Shown: positions 46,801-57,130 of the stretch, in pieces
Layout: every line of letters begins with the position of its first letter
How positions within the stretch are numbered: the stretch's first letter is position 1
Program-made: the position numbers and the translations under genes
The notes under the pieces: generated by a model
Told to the model about the DNA's origin: nothing
Seen by the model: the letters and a program-made list of their open reading frames with translations, nothing else
Databases searched by the model: none
Assembly (NCBI RefSeq): GCF_002288925.2
Contig: NW_022098031.1
Location: 8,974,354 to 9,038,353 of the forward strand
DNA length: 64,000 nucleotides
Reading direction: 5' to 3'
From: Delphinapterus leucas
Taxonomy: Eukaryota; Chordata; Mammalia; Artiodactyla; Monodontidae

Positions 46801-48898
46801 GATTTTCTTTCCTCTCATCTACTTTATAATCCTTCAATGTCCACATAAGAAATGATTAGAATTCAGCTTTGCCTCATATTGTGTATACGGATAAAATTAT
46901 ATACTTGGATGTATATTACACCTGAGAAACTTATTAGAAATGCAGGTGCTAGTTCCCACACCAGATCTACTAAATCACAATTTCGGGGGTGGAGGGTGGT
47001 AGGGCGGTTAGGCTTCAGTTGTCTAACAAGCCCCAAAGGTGATGTGATGCCTAGCAAAGTTTGCAGATCACTGCTTTGAAATTCATGAAATTTGGAAATC
47101 AAATGTTAAGACTAAAGTTTCCTTCCTGCTTCTTAAATAGCACAAGTTAAAAACATAGGCACAAAGTGAAGGGGTACCGGACCTGAATATTCTGTAGGTC
47201 CTTTCTTTGGAAAAAAAGTGGTGGCCTAAAATGGAAAATGGACTTGTTTGGTTTGGAGGGTTTTAAAAATACATTTAGAAGGTTAATTAAAGACAATTAC
47301 AGAAGAGTAAAAATTTTTCCACAAGATATTCCAAAGCTACACGCAATGGCGATAAGCTATGTTATTTGCAGAAGAAATTTCAAGAGTGTTTTGATCATTT
47401 ACCAAATTTGGGGGAAGTCTTGTTTCATCCATTGAATTAATTCTGTAAGCTGACTACAAAAAAAAATAGTTCTCAGGATGAGAACTTACCAACTGCTCCT
47501 TAGTGAAGAAGAGTAATCATAGGTTGACATGCTAAGACATATAATTACATGCTAGGTATTTGGAAGCTTGTCTCTGTCCTCACCTCATCATTAAATCTTT
47601 TTTTTTTTTTTTGAGGGTCTGAGAGCTAAAATTTTCACAGCTAAAATTGAAATCCCCTGTCAACTCAGGGGATTGGCATTGGCCAAAGCTCAAAATGACC
47701 AAAATACTAATCTCCACATACAGAAATGTTTACATCCCAACAATAGATCAATGTCTATGTAAAAGGACATTCTAACACCTAACTCAATTAAGACTGCAGG
47801 CTTAAGACTGCTTCTTGGAATTTGTTGTAAAGGCATATTGCTAATAGCACAGTTGGGTTTGTCCTGTAGAAGACACCCCAGAGATAAATGAATCTGGTCT
47901 GCCAGGCACAATGGAAGTGATAGTGGCACAGGATTCAAGAAGATAAAAACAAACAGAAACTAGGGAGAATGTCTAAACATTTATCAAAGCCTAGATCTGG
48001 TAGATGTGCAGGTAGGGTTGCCAGATAAAATATACAACATTCAGTTACATTTGAATTTCAGATAAATGACAATTTTTTTGCATAAGCATATTCCTAATAT
48101 ACAATATAATATAATGTAATGTTGTATATTGGGGAGGTTATTAAATCTACTGAATTATTGGTTATTCATGTGAAATTCTAATTTAACTGGGCATCACATA
48201 TTTTTATTTGCTAAAATTTGGCAACACTGTATACAGGGTACTCTGCACAACCCTCCACATCTCAAGGAAAAGATGCTTAATGGTAATGATTATTTTATTT
48301 ACATTTAAGAGAACAGCTGATATTTACATCTTGCTAAATGTTAAAAAATACCATTTCCATTTTGAGCCTCTTTGTATGCTTATAGCACAGTTATAGCCCT
48401 GATAGCACAGTTTCCACAACTCTCCCTGCACCCTGTAAAATTGATAGGTGGATAAAATTGATAGATGGGTGAAATGGACAGGGCAAATGAGTATGGTCAT
48501 ACTCAAAGTATCTTCTATTTTTCATATAACTGAAGCTTATCTACATGCCCATTGTTAAAGCGGTCTTTTTCTAAGTAAAATTGCTTTTATGTGAAGAATC
48601 CCTAAAACATGAGGGTAATTTTAGCAACTGTCCTTTCTTTACCTCAGCTGGCCTGGGAGCAGAAGTCTCAGTAAGGAGTACTAGAAACACAACTCCTCCC
48701 CAAATCCCCACTACTTTTAATGCACTTCCATATAGCCCGGGACACCTTATTAGTAATACCACAGAGACCTTCGCCAGAAGTACTACAGAAAACTACAGCC
48801 AAAACAGCAGCCAGAGGCAGCACCCCAATCTGCAGATGGCTGGAACTACATCTTGGGTTCCCTGGACTACTCAACCCTTCTCCAGCACCACTGAAGAG
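37771..48898 (+). CDS. PTPRB: PTPRB (VE-PTP) long isoform, amino-terminal 234 residues (three spliced exons)
   Basis: Exons 37771-37825, 39099-39494 and 48648-48898 join in frame to residues 1-234. They correspond to the N-terminal extension of the long PTPRB isoform as I recall it from human (start MEAEFY; NSEGFQIVHVQKQQC; AGLGAEVSVRSTRNT). PTPRB is an endothelial receptor phosphatase that acts on TIE2, VE-cadherin and VEGFR2 signalling. Its FNIII repeats, membrane span and PTP domain are encoded past the window. Layout: signal peptide 1-18, a six-cysteine lectin-like domain about 20-150, then a Ser/Thr-rich linker 151-234 with four N-glycosylation sequons. The third exon ends in phase 0 (TTEE), as needed to join the first FNIII exon. 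All frames are open and splice sites are GT-AG. Confidence 0.93.
37826..39098 (+). other. PTPRB: PTPRB intron 1, 1.3 kb
   Basis: Single-copy-looking, AT-rich sequence with no recognised interspersed repeat. As the first intron behind a putative promoter it is a reasonable place for regulatory sites, but none is evident by motif. Confidence 0.7.
39099..39494 (+). CDS. PTPRB: PTPRB exon 2: cysteine-rich lectin-like domain
   Basis: A 396-nt exon between acceptor catcttccag and donor gtgagc. It encodes EGFQIVHVQKQQCLF through NESLCSKK as one domain with six cysteines, a QQW (QxW) motif followed by WTEDGKLLHV, then ALCLGI, RWTCYETEGFLEV and RKYLHSWMKI. The order and spacing resemble the N-terminal ricin-B-like CysR domain of the mannose receptor and PLA2R family. 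Sequons are NGT, NAS and NES. An ATG-initiated open frame runs from 39155 through the donor to 39607, but the spliced reading is clearly the real one. Confidence 0.95.
40325..40435 (-). repeat. MIR fragment
   Basis: CAAGGTTAAGGGATTTGTCC and ATTAAGTGGCAGAGGTATGA with TTAGAACCCAAGTTTCTTGA match part of the reversed MIR core. Confidence 0.6.
40746..40870 (-). mobile_element. L2 3'-end fragment
   Basis: GTCATTCATTCACTTCAAAA, TAATTAGGTGCCAATTAAAT and AAGAGTCCCTGTTCTTATAA keep the reversed L2 order at high divergence. Confidence 0.5.
41127..41204 (+). repeat. 39-bp tandem duplication
   Basis: Two copies of a 39-bp unit beginning ATATGGGTTATTTAAGGTAG, at 41127-41165 and 41166-41204, differing at only a G/A. 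It lies in PTPRB intron 2. Confidence 0.9.
41850..42012 (+). mobile_element. MER5A-type hAT DNA transposon copy
   Basis: Opens ACCAGTGATTCTCAACCCAA and closes GGTGATTCTAATGTGCAGCC, AAGTTGAGAATCACT, so the ends form the expected inverted repeat. Confidence 0.75.
42511..42681 (+). mobile_element. CHR-1-like SINE with AATAAA-bearing tail
   Basis: Starts GGGACTTCCCTGGTGGGCC, has the B-box-like GGTTCAACCCC, then a tail region with ACAAATTCAATAAAGACTT and AATAAATAAAT. A 10-bp duplication, AAAACCCCTT, is at 42501-42510 and 42682-42691. Confidence 0.9.
46920..47085 (+). mobile_element. MER5A-type hAT DNA transposon copy (5' part missing)
   Basis: ACCTGAGAAACTTATTAGAA, ATGCAGGTGC, CAGATCTACTAAATCACAAT, TCTAACAAGCCCCAAAGGTG and AGATCACTG follow MER5A. 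Confidence 0.7.
48014..48228. mobile_element. Palindromic DNA element
   Basis: The left end GGGTTGCCAGATAAAATATA plus ATTTGAATTTCA is mirrored by the right end TGAAATTCTAATTTAACTGG plus AAATTTGGCAACA. This fits a large imperfect hairpin with an AT-rich centre (TACAATATAATATAATG), as in a mammalian MITE. The family is not named. Confidence 0.65.
48648..48898 (+). CDS. PTPRB: PTPRB exon 3: Ser/Thr-rich N-glycosylated linker
   Basis: A 251-nt exon after acceptor ctttacctcag, ending TTEE at donor gtaagg. It encodes AGLGAEVSVRSTRNTT through QPFSSTTEE: low in hydrophobics, rich in Ser, Thr, Asn and Gln, with sequons NTT, NTT, NYS and NSS. This suits an extended, heavily glycosylated stalk between the lectin-like domain and the FNIII array. 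It has no cysteine. Homology to the long human isoform is by memory. Confidence 0.93.
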
Positions 48899-49731
48899 GT
48901 AAGGGGAGAGGGGAGGGGAGGGAGTGTGGTTTGGTAAGGTCTCAGAAAGCCCATTGGTTGAAAAGTTTTGCTTTGCTGGAAATACTGCTACTCAAGCGGG
49001 AGATCAGGCACTCTGTGTCCTGGGTGCTAACTGTACATGAATGCATTCTGTGTAATGAGAAAATCTTTGGGATAGAATTAAAATTGCTACACCTTTATAA
49101 GCTGAAGAGAATTATAACTGCACTCCTGTAGGTTGGCCACATTTCTGAACCGACGTCAGGGTTCATAGGCTTACGATAACCTAAAACCAGGAAATAGAAT
49201 TTGAAATCAGTCCCTTGCAGGTCCCCCTGGATATATTTCACAATCGTTTATGCTTATAAGGGAGGGGAGAGAGTCACAAAGCAATGGAAGATTCAGCAAT
49301 CACTATAATGGATTTGTGAACATGGAAGAGGATAAGCTGAGTCTCATAGCAATTTCACATCAGCATCCGCAAGAGGACAGATAAATGGCTGAGAAGCAGC
49401 AATGACACAGCCATAGAGTCTGTTCACATAGTGTTTCCATTTCAGATGTTCGTCTCTTCGGTTTTGCTTTCCACTCAGGGTTTTAGGCTATCATTTTAGA
49501 CAGTAACAGTGTAATTAAAACAAAATTTAAAAGCTAAGGTTTCATTTGGCAATATTTAGCTGTTTCCTAATAAGCAATCCAAATAATTTAGAGAGTAAAA
49601 GCCCAACACTATGCATATGACATGCATTTTAGTGCTCTGGTTTCTTTTGCATTGTGCAGAAATGAATATTGCACATGACTCCCGACTAGTGAACACATAC
49701 CTCATTATTGATCACAAAACAAATAGAGCCA

Positions 49732-49881
49732 GGGCTTCCCTGGTGGCGCAGTGGTTGAGAGTCNNNNNNNNNNNNNNNNNNNNNNNNNNNNNNNNNNNNN
49801 NNNNNNNNNNNNNNNNNNNNNNNNNNNNNNNNNNNNNNNNNNNNNNNNNNNNNNNNNNNNNNNAAAAAAAAAAAAAAAAAA
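49732..49881 (+). mobile_element. CHR SINE interrupted by an assembly gap
   Basis: The first 32 bases of a cetacean-type CHR SINE (GGGCTTCCCTGGTGGCGCAG and following) run straight into Ns; after the Ns comes an A-run that would be the tail. The SINE body is hidden in the gap. No copy of the left flank (AAATAGAGCC) follows the A-run. Confidence 0.85.
49764..49863. other. Assembly gap (100 N)
   Basis: Exactly 100 unknown bases, which is a common placeholder length, so the real size is not known. It falls inside a CHR SINE. Confidence 0.99.
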
Positions 49882-49906
49882 TTTATATCTATTTTTTCTG
49901 TACTGA

Positions 49907-49942
<36 letters not shown>
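49907..49942 (+). repeat. TG/TA dinucleotide repeat
   Basis: (TG)n followed directly by (TA)n, then further TATA/CAG-type words to about 50030, just right of the assembly gap. Confidence 0.9.
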
Positions 49943-49943
<1 letters not shown>

Positions 49944-51047
49944 GTACTGATACATACCAGTATACATGTAGTGGTATCAGTATATATGTACTAATTTTTA
50001 TCAGTATACATACAGATATACACATAGAGACAGAGACAGATACTAGTACAAAACAAAAACTGTGTCAAATAAGAAACATGCTGAATAAAAACTACAATAG
50101 AAACATATCTGCCTGAACACTAAAGCATTGTCTTTTAGCAAAAAGAATATTTCCCCATCTTTGCCCAAGTCGGACCATTGTGAAACAAAGACACAGAAAG
50201 CTCCCAGACATGGCCAGGCTCACTGCAATGAGTCAAGGACAGCCAGCCCTAGAGCTCTGTTGCCGGCATACCAGTCCCGGGGGCCGACCCAGCACCGTGT
50301 TACAGAGCCCACGTGGTCCAGCCCTAGAGCTGGGTTTGCAGCCTTGGGCTGTGGCAACTACTCTGTAGGGTTTTTTGGTTTTTGATTTTTAGTATTTTTC
50401 TAAAGTGAAGTTCACTCTAAAGTTTACATGAGCTCCCAGATGGAGCACCAGAATGACTGCAGCCAAAGATCTCATGTTCCATTTTTTTCTTGAAGCTCAG
50501 GCAAAACCTTAACTATGTCCTCGGAAGCTGAATGTATAAAAGCTATGCTCTTTCCAAAGGCAGTTTCCAAAACCACAGTTTTCCATGACTCTCATGCCTT
50601 AGGTGAGGCAACCCTGCTAGATTATCATTTGATTTAGTGGGAGCATTTACTTTATAACAGTCTGTTATAAACAGCTGTAGTTAAATACTTTGAAAAGTAA
50701 AAATGGGTCACTTGGGAGGTAAAATCCCTGTCCTTTAAAAGTAATTTTGAAAGGTACTCTACCTCAACACCTAGAAGAGTATTAGAGAGGAATAAAATTG
50801 TTCAACTTAATCGCTTGGATTTGTGTAAAGAAAATCTTTGTGTGTCAGTTATTTTCTTTATCAGCTAGCTCCTGGTTTGGGAGGATTTTGGATTGACTTA
50901 CTGTAGTTGGGCCATGAGTTGGAGTGGTCTGTTATCGGTGATGATAGGAAAAATCTGAATGTGAGCTTTTGGAGGGTAGGGACTGTAATTATTCAATTTT
51001 GTAGCTCCAGCACCTGAGCAAAATGCTTAATGCTTACTAAAGGTGTG

Positions 51048-51195
51048 TAGAAAGGAAAGGGAAAGAAAGGTGTAGAGTGGAATGGAGCAAAATGGAGTGG
51101 AACTGGAGAGTGAAATGGAATGGAATGGAGTGGAGTGAAATTAAGCAGAGGGGAGTGAAATGGAATGGGGAGAATGGGATGGAGTGCTAGGGTAT
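51048..51195 (+). repeat. Degenerate GGAAT/GGAGT tract
   Basis: About 150 bp made of degenerate five-base units (TGGAATGGAG, GAAATGGAATGGAATGGAGT, GGAGTGAAATGGAATGGGG), preceded by a GGAAAGG-rich stretch. The units resemble the GGAAT motif of mammalian pericentromeric simple satellites, here in a gene intron. Confidence 0.75.
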
Positions 51196-51386
51196 TGAGT
51201 TGATTGAAGTGATATAGAAGTGGGTGGAATTGTTGAACACTTGGGTAACAAATGACACATCTACTGCCGATGTCCATCTACTGCCAAGGTGTGATGGTCA
51301 TGCTGAGTAACCATGTTTTTTTATATTGCCTAAGTATTCGAAGTTTGTGTGTATCTAGTATTTAATATGTTTCTATTATCTAATAC

Positions 51387-51387
<1 letters not shown>

Positions 51388-51420
<33 letters not shown>
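51388..51420 (+). repeat. TA dinucleotide repeat
   Basis: TGTG followed by about 14 TA units. Confidence 0.92.
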
Positions 51421-51423
<3 letters not shown>

Positions 51424-51621
51424 TCATTCAGGGACTAATTATTCAGTTCCTTTTTCTCCTTTCTAGTTTCCCCCATTTCATCTCTTAATCGCCCCCCACC
51501 ACCAAAAAGGAAAAAAAAAGTGTAAAAGAAAAAGGAGAAGGAAGCAATGATGACTGTCTAGTGACTTTGGAAAATGTTCATGCATCCAACAAATATTTCC
51601 TGACAACTTAACTAGTGTCAG

Positions 51622-51825
51622 AACAGAGTGGTTAAGAACTCGGGCTTTGAGGTCAAAGGTCTGACTGCCTCTTACTAGCTGGTGACCGAGTCTCAGTTTC
51701 CTCATCTATAAAATGAACCTCCAACTCTTAGGGCTGTAGTGAGGGCCAGGAGAGACAATGCCTGTAAAACGCTTACCGCAGTACCTGATCCTTAGTAAGC
51801 ACTTAAGAAGGAATAGCTGTTATTG
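51622..51825 (+). repeat. MIR SINE
   Basis: GAGTGGTTAAGAACTCGGGC, GTCTCAGTTTCCTCATCTAT, AAAATGAACC and CTTAGTAAGCACTTAAG follow the MIR consensus. Confidence 0.75.
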
Positions 51826-52932
51826 CTATTTTTTACTGAGACACAAAGATGAATGACAAGTTGTTGCCCTGAAGGAACTCACCATCTGCTGAGGTGTTGA
51901 GGGAGATGGAGATTACACGGGCTTGTGTGGAATACAAAAGAGAGTTTCCTGACTAGTGTGGAGGTTTTAGTAGGTGTGCAGTAGGTTAATGTCTTCTGGA
52001 GGAGGGAATATCTGAACTGAGCTTCACGGAGTATAGGAGTTAAACCAATAAGAGGTGGGGGAGTGGGGAGGGAGGGATGTGTAAGGGCTGAGATGGGACA
52101 GGATGGAAAGTTAGAAGTGATTTAAACTTTCACCTAAAATTAGTATTTTTTAAGAAACTTGGGAATTTTATCACTTCAATCCAATCACACATTCCATACT
52201 TGTTTTTTGAGTACCTACTATCTGCCAGACATTGTGGGGGATGTGAAAAATAAATAATAAAGATGGCGTTACAGAAGCACATAGAATCATTGAGTATAGG
52301 ATCAGCAATCTGTTAAGACTGAATAAAAGACTTAGACAGTATAAGAGCCCTGTAATAATTCTCACACATACAGATATTGAACATATATCGATGAACATTT
52401 CAAACACATGTTTTGAAATGCAGTCTTCATCCAGAAACAGACACTAGTTCCTACTTGTTATTTTAATCACTGACACTATTAGATTATCTGTCATTCCTTT
52501 TGTCCCCATACATATGTAGCCACTACGTAGAATTTAGCACACTTGACCTGAAAGAGAAATCGAGAGAAGAAAGAAAAAGAACTGAAATACTAAGACCTTT
52601 TACTTGGAAAGGCAATGTCATTACTACTAACGCACATTTACGAAGTGACCAGTGTTCTCGATCCGCAAGCAAAGGGCGAGTTAGGATTGGGACATAGGAT
52701 TGGGAATGGCGGGTGGGATATCACAAAACACTTTCAATGAGAAAGTGGGATGTATTTGTGTTTTCCCTTCCATCAAGAGTTCTTTTGAGTTATGAGGAAG
52801 GAAACGTGAAGAGATGCTATACACCATTTGCAAAGAAGAGGATCTAGGGGATAAAAATAATAGCTAAAATTTGTGTGCCAGCAACTATGCTAAGCACCTT
52901 CATATACTCTGGGAGGTGGGTACTTGTATGTA

Positions 52933-53445
52933 GTTTTCCATCACTGCGTAACAAACTACCCCAAAACTTAGTAGTTTAAAACAATGACAGCTTATTTTTC
53001 TCACGGTTTTGTTGGTTGGGGCAGGGAGCGAGGGCGTTCCTCCGCTGGTTTCGCCTGGGCTCACCCTTGCAGTTGCATTCAGCGTCGAGCTAGAAGTTTC
53101 ACAGTAGCCTCTCTTGCATGGCTAGCAGTTGATGGTGGCTGCAGGCTTGGTTCTCCACCTGGCCTCTCATCCTCCACTGGGCTATACCAGCTTCTTTACG
53201 TGATGGTTTCAGAAAGCTTTGCAAGAGAGGAAACATGGAAGCTACAAGCCTATTGAGACCTAGGCTCTGTAACTACACATTACTTCTGCCACATTCTACC
53301 AGTCAACAGAATCACAAACCGGGCCAGATTCATAAGGTGGAGAAACAGACCCCGCTTCTTGATGGGAAGAGCTGCAAAGTCACATTGAAAAGGGGCATAC
53401 ATATTGGGTGGGAGGAATCTGTGGTCATTAAACAATCTACCATAG
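52933..53445 (+). mobile_element. Ancient interspersed repeat, about 510 bp (family uncertain)
   Basis: Opens CCATCACTGCGTAACAAACT, ACCCCAAAACTTAGTAGTTT, and closes CTTCTTGATGGGAAGAGCTG, CAAAGTCACATTGAAAAGGG and ATTAAACAATCTACCATA. This recurring mammalian repeat text is familiar to me; I am not sure whether it is LTR or DNA class. Open frames inside it are not genes. Confidence 0.55.
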
Positions 53446-53548
53446 TATTTATTAATTTATTATTATTTTGTAGATGCCTAGTTTAAACTTAAAGAGGCAA
53501 GGACTCACCCAAGGTCAAATGATTAAAGAATAGCAGAGCAAGGAGGAG

Positions 53549-53551
<3 letters not shown>

Positions 53552-53585
<34 letters not shown>
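53552..53585 (+). repeat. CA microsatellite
   Basis: About 17 uninterrupted AC/CA units; likely length-variable. Confidence 0.95.
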
Positions 53586-53588
<3 letters not shown>

Positions 53589-54024
53589 GCACATCTAGTC
53601 ACCTTATTCTCTTGCACAGAGCTCTTATTAATGAAGGTAAATGCCAAAAGGACATGATTTGGAATCCAGCATCACTCATTAATGCCACTGCAAAGTTGTC
53701 CTAAGTTGACTCTCTTTGGAGCAGCATTTTCCCTACCTTTTTCCTTTTCCTTCTCTTTCGTCACATTGTCTTATGCCAGTTTGGAAGGTTGTGAACCTGA
53801 GCCAGTACATGGCTTCAAAACTCTCCTTCTCTCAACCTGGACATGAATTAAATGAATCAACATGTATCATGTGCCTACAGTACTGCCTGGAAAAATAGTG
53901 TTTAATTAACATTAGCTACTACTGTTATTATTGTTACCATCACAGTATTATGTGGCAGTGTGTGTCTTTACAAGGACAAAGTTGGTGGAACAAGAAGCTT
54001 GTCTACAGTACGAGTCAGGAAATA

Positions 54025-54205
54025 TCTAGCTCAGTGGTTCTCAAAGTATGGACCGAGATTCAGAACTTGTTAGAAATGCAACCACTTGGACCCTACCCTA
54101 GACCAACTGAATCAGAAACTCTGGCTGTAAGGCCCAGCAATCAGTGTTTTAACAAGCCCTCTAAGTCACACAGAGGTGTACTTTTAAATTCCAGAACCAC
54201 TGATC
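54025..54205 (+). mobile_element. MER5A-type hAT DNA transposon copy, near complete
   Basis: AGCTCAGTGGTTCTCAAAGT at the left and CCAGAACCACTGATC at the right form the terminal inverted repeat. CTGAATCAGAAACTCTGGCT and GTGTTTTAACAAGCCCTCTA are internal MER5A text. Confidence 0.82.
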
Positions 54206-54941
54206 GAGATAAATCTTGCCCTTCACCCACAATATCTGTCCCATGGACTTCTAAACACCTTAGTTTCCCACCACTGACGGCACTTCTGTGCATGTGTCAT
54301 GAGGGGGTGGTGACATAAAAGCTAAATAATCAAGTAGCAGAAATTAATGTATCTAATTCCAGCCTCCTGCTGTGACTTTGCGGAGTGTACAACATTGAAG
54401 GAATGGGGCCCAGGGTGGGTGAGTGGAGCCTGGGGAGATACAGAACTGCTGCTAGACTCTAGGCTTTTTGTGTTCTAGAAAAAGGGGGTTCCAGGCACAT
54501 GGTTCCACCGGGAATGCACGAGACTCTGTATTGGAACATCAGCTGGATTTCAGCACCTGTGCACGCCCTCAGCCAGGCATCCCTGCGTACTACATCCACA
54601 GAGATATACTGTGTTCTTGTGCACAAGCCCAGTTGTAGATCAGGCCAGAGGTAGGTGTGAGAAGTGTACCCTGCATGTATTAGCCATTCCCTATGGGCAA
54701 GGAGAGACAGGCAGGGCTGGAGGCAGCAGGAAGTCAATCTTTTGGGGACCTGAGCATGAGATACAAAGGGAAGAGTTAAGTGTGCAGAAGTGTCCTCCAA
54801 AGGGAGGGAAGCCAGGCCTTGGAATTCTGTTTAGCATCAAAATCTGAGCAGCCTCCATTTATCATTTGAGCAGTGGACTCTCAAGAGAGGTCCAGTCTGG
54901 ATCCCCTCTCAGCCATGTGACCTCGGGGAAGGCGGTTTGAT

Positions 54942-55155
54942 AAAGCGGTAAAGAGCTAGGGCTCTCACGTCAGAGAAAGCTGGTGTAAATGCAAGTGGTG
55001 TCATCTACTAGTTACTCGTCATACTTGTTTCCTCTCTAAAATAAGGATAATTAAGGTACTGTATCTGCCTCATAAAACAGTTGTGAGGATTAAAATCTGA
55101 TCGAGAAAAGTGCTTAGTGCCTTGGCTATACACGATAAGTACTCAATAATGTTCG
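54942..55155 (+). repeat. MIR SINE
   Basis: AAAGAGCTAGGGCTCTCACG, GTTTCCTCTCTAAAATAAGG, GTTGTGAGGATTAAAATCTG and TAAGTACTCAATAATG follow the MIR consensus. Confidence 0.7.
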
Positions 55156-56319
55156 CAAGCAATACTAACTTCCTGTTGTTGTTTCATCACCCCTACCCTG
55201 CCTGCATCACAGGGTTGTTCTAAGAACCAGACGGACCAGCGTTATTATGTGAAACTGCTTTCAAAGGAATCAAGCCTTGAACATGCCTTAAAAATGTTAC
55301 TGGCTGGTTCTGATTCTACTCAACATCCCTCAATCTGGTTTGAAGGCACACCCCCTTCTTCCCTTCCCCACCCTGCCCTGGCCTGGGCCCGGGAGACGGA
55401 CCACATTTCCTCAGTTCATGAATAGCCATTGTGGTGCTGGTCTGAGTTTAACGGCTCTGTGCTTCCTTCCAGTTGGCCCTCAGAGACATCACAAACCAAC
55501 GTGAGTCTCCAAATAAGTGTGGTGGCAAATGCAAAACACCTCCACCTCCTCCCACCCCAGACCCCTTTATCGTGCTACTTAAACACAGGGGAGTCTCTCC
55601 ACTGCCACCACCGCTCTGTGGCCAGAACTAAAGATGGGACAATATTCCCCTTCACTGAGACAAACACCTAGAAGGAGAAGTACAAAGATGTAGCAAAACA
55701 AAGCACCCCACACCATCTCCTAATGGCTCCTCAGGACCAAGGGTAGATTCTTAGATTGTCTAGAGTGAATGGGATAAAAGATAAACAGACTTTTCTGAGA
55801 CTGCCCCTAGTACAGGAAGTCCATTCTAGCGGGTACGATATTGCGGAAGGGATGTGTTCCTGAAGACCCTAATTTATAATTAGCATCATTCAAGTCTAAT
55901 TCTGACAAAGGGCTGCAGTCCTCTCAGACGGCCCACTAATATGGATTACTATGTGCCAACAGCATAATATGGTTTACAATTCGCTCGACCCTCTCTGGCT
56001 TTAAAATCTCAAGGATTTTTCTTTTCTTTCATTTTCTTTTAGTTATAGGGGATTTGCCTGACTCTCCATTTTGTGCACCAAAAGACTGGGTTCATATTTT
56101 GTCACAATATAAATCACATGCCCATAAAATGCAACAATAAAACAGAATATGTGCATTGAAATGGGCTCTTTAACCTGCCAGTATTTCTCTGACACATGGG
56201 TTTTCCTCAGCAGATGAGGTCAAGCCCAGATGAGGGTTGATGCAGAGAGGAGAGAACATAGCAAAGGAGGGGAAATGAGATCGAAGGAGAAACCAGGATG
56301 TACAAATTGAGATAGGAAG

Positions 56320-56510
56320 TCTGTGGCTCTCAGCCCTGGTCTTACATACATCAGAATCACCTGGGAAGCTTTTTGAAGGTGCAGGTTCCAAAATTCTCCC
56401 TCAGACCTACTGAATCAGAATTTACTGACACAGAACATCAGCACCAGAGTGTAAAAATCTCCCCATTGATTCTAATGTGCAATTATGTTTATGATGCATT
56501 GGAGAATAAT
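56320..56510 (+). mobile_element. MER5A-type hAT DNA transposon copy
   Basis: ATCAGAATCACCTGGGAAGC, CAGACCTACTGAATCAGAAT and ATTGATTCTAATGTGCAATT follow MER5A; the ends are degraded. Confidence 0.7.
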
Positions 56511-56539
56511 TGAATAGCCAACCTGTTAGAAAAAACCAT

Positions 56540-57130
56540 TGAACACAAGAGAAGAGGAACAGTTCTGCTGGAGATGTATCTATAACTTGAATCTAATTAT
56601 CAGGAAACATCAGACAAATGCAAATGGAGGAAAACACGTACCATAGAAATAACTAACCTGTATCGTTCAAAAAAGTCAGTGTCATAAAAATCATTTTTAA
56701 AGGCTGATGAATTGTTCCAGATTATGGAAGATTAAGAGACTTGACAACTAAATATAACACAGGATCCTGGGTGGGCTCCTTAACAGACAAAAAACAACAA
56801 CAACAAAAAATGCTAAAGGGACATGCTTGAGTCAACTGGCGAAGTTGAAATACGGATTGTGGATTAAAGCATTGTATCAATTTTGCATTTCTTAAATTTG
56901 ATATCTTTACTGAGATTACAAACTTAATTCAGAAGATATGCAGCCCACTCTGAAATGGTTTAGGTAAAAGTATCATAGAGAGAGAGAAAGAGATGATAAT
57001 AAAGCAAATGTGGGGGAATGCTAAAAGAAAAAAGATGAGTGGGTCTTGGTAAGGATATGTCGTAGCACTCCATATAATTTTCACCACTTATCTGTAAGTT
57101 TGAAATTATTTCCAAACAAAAAAGTTTAAA
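56540..57130 (+). mobile_element. Old L1 3' UTR fragment
   Basis: Ends with TCTGTAAGTTTGAAATTATT, TCCAAACAAAAAAG and an A-rich tail, a typical sense L1M 3' terminus; the preceding A-rich stretch is compatible. The left edge is uncertain. Confidence 0.6.

Larger units (their letters stand above)
39495..48647 (+). other. PTPRB: PTPRB intron 2, 9.2 kb
   Basis: Contains MIR (40325) and L2 (40746) fragments, a 39-bp tandem duplication (41127-41204), MER5A copies (41850, 46920), a CHR-1-like SINE (42511) and an inverted-repeat element (48014-48228). Stretches 42920-44380 and 45250-46900 are very AT-rich with nothing recognised. Confidence 0.8.

Noticed and set aside
48581..48937. A 118-aa + strand frame around PTPRB exon 3
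   Set aside because: The coding part is only 48648-48898; both ends are intronic extension beyond clear splice sites.
49611..50025. Open frames across the N gap
   Set aside because: They depend on unknown bases and on SINE and TG/TA repeat sequence.
53950..55671. Open frames of 80-122 aa considered as further PTPRB exons
   Set aside because: None encodes FNIII-like sequence or continues TTEE in frame; 53950-54318 runs through a MER5A element and the others lack splice sites.
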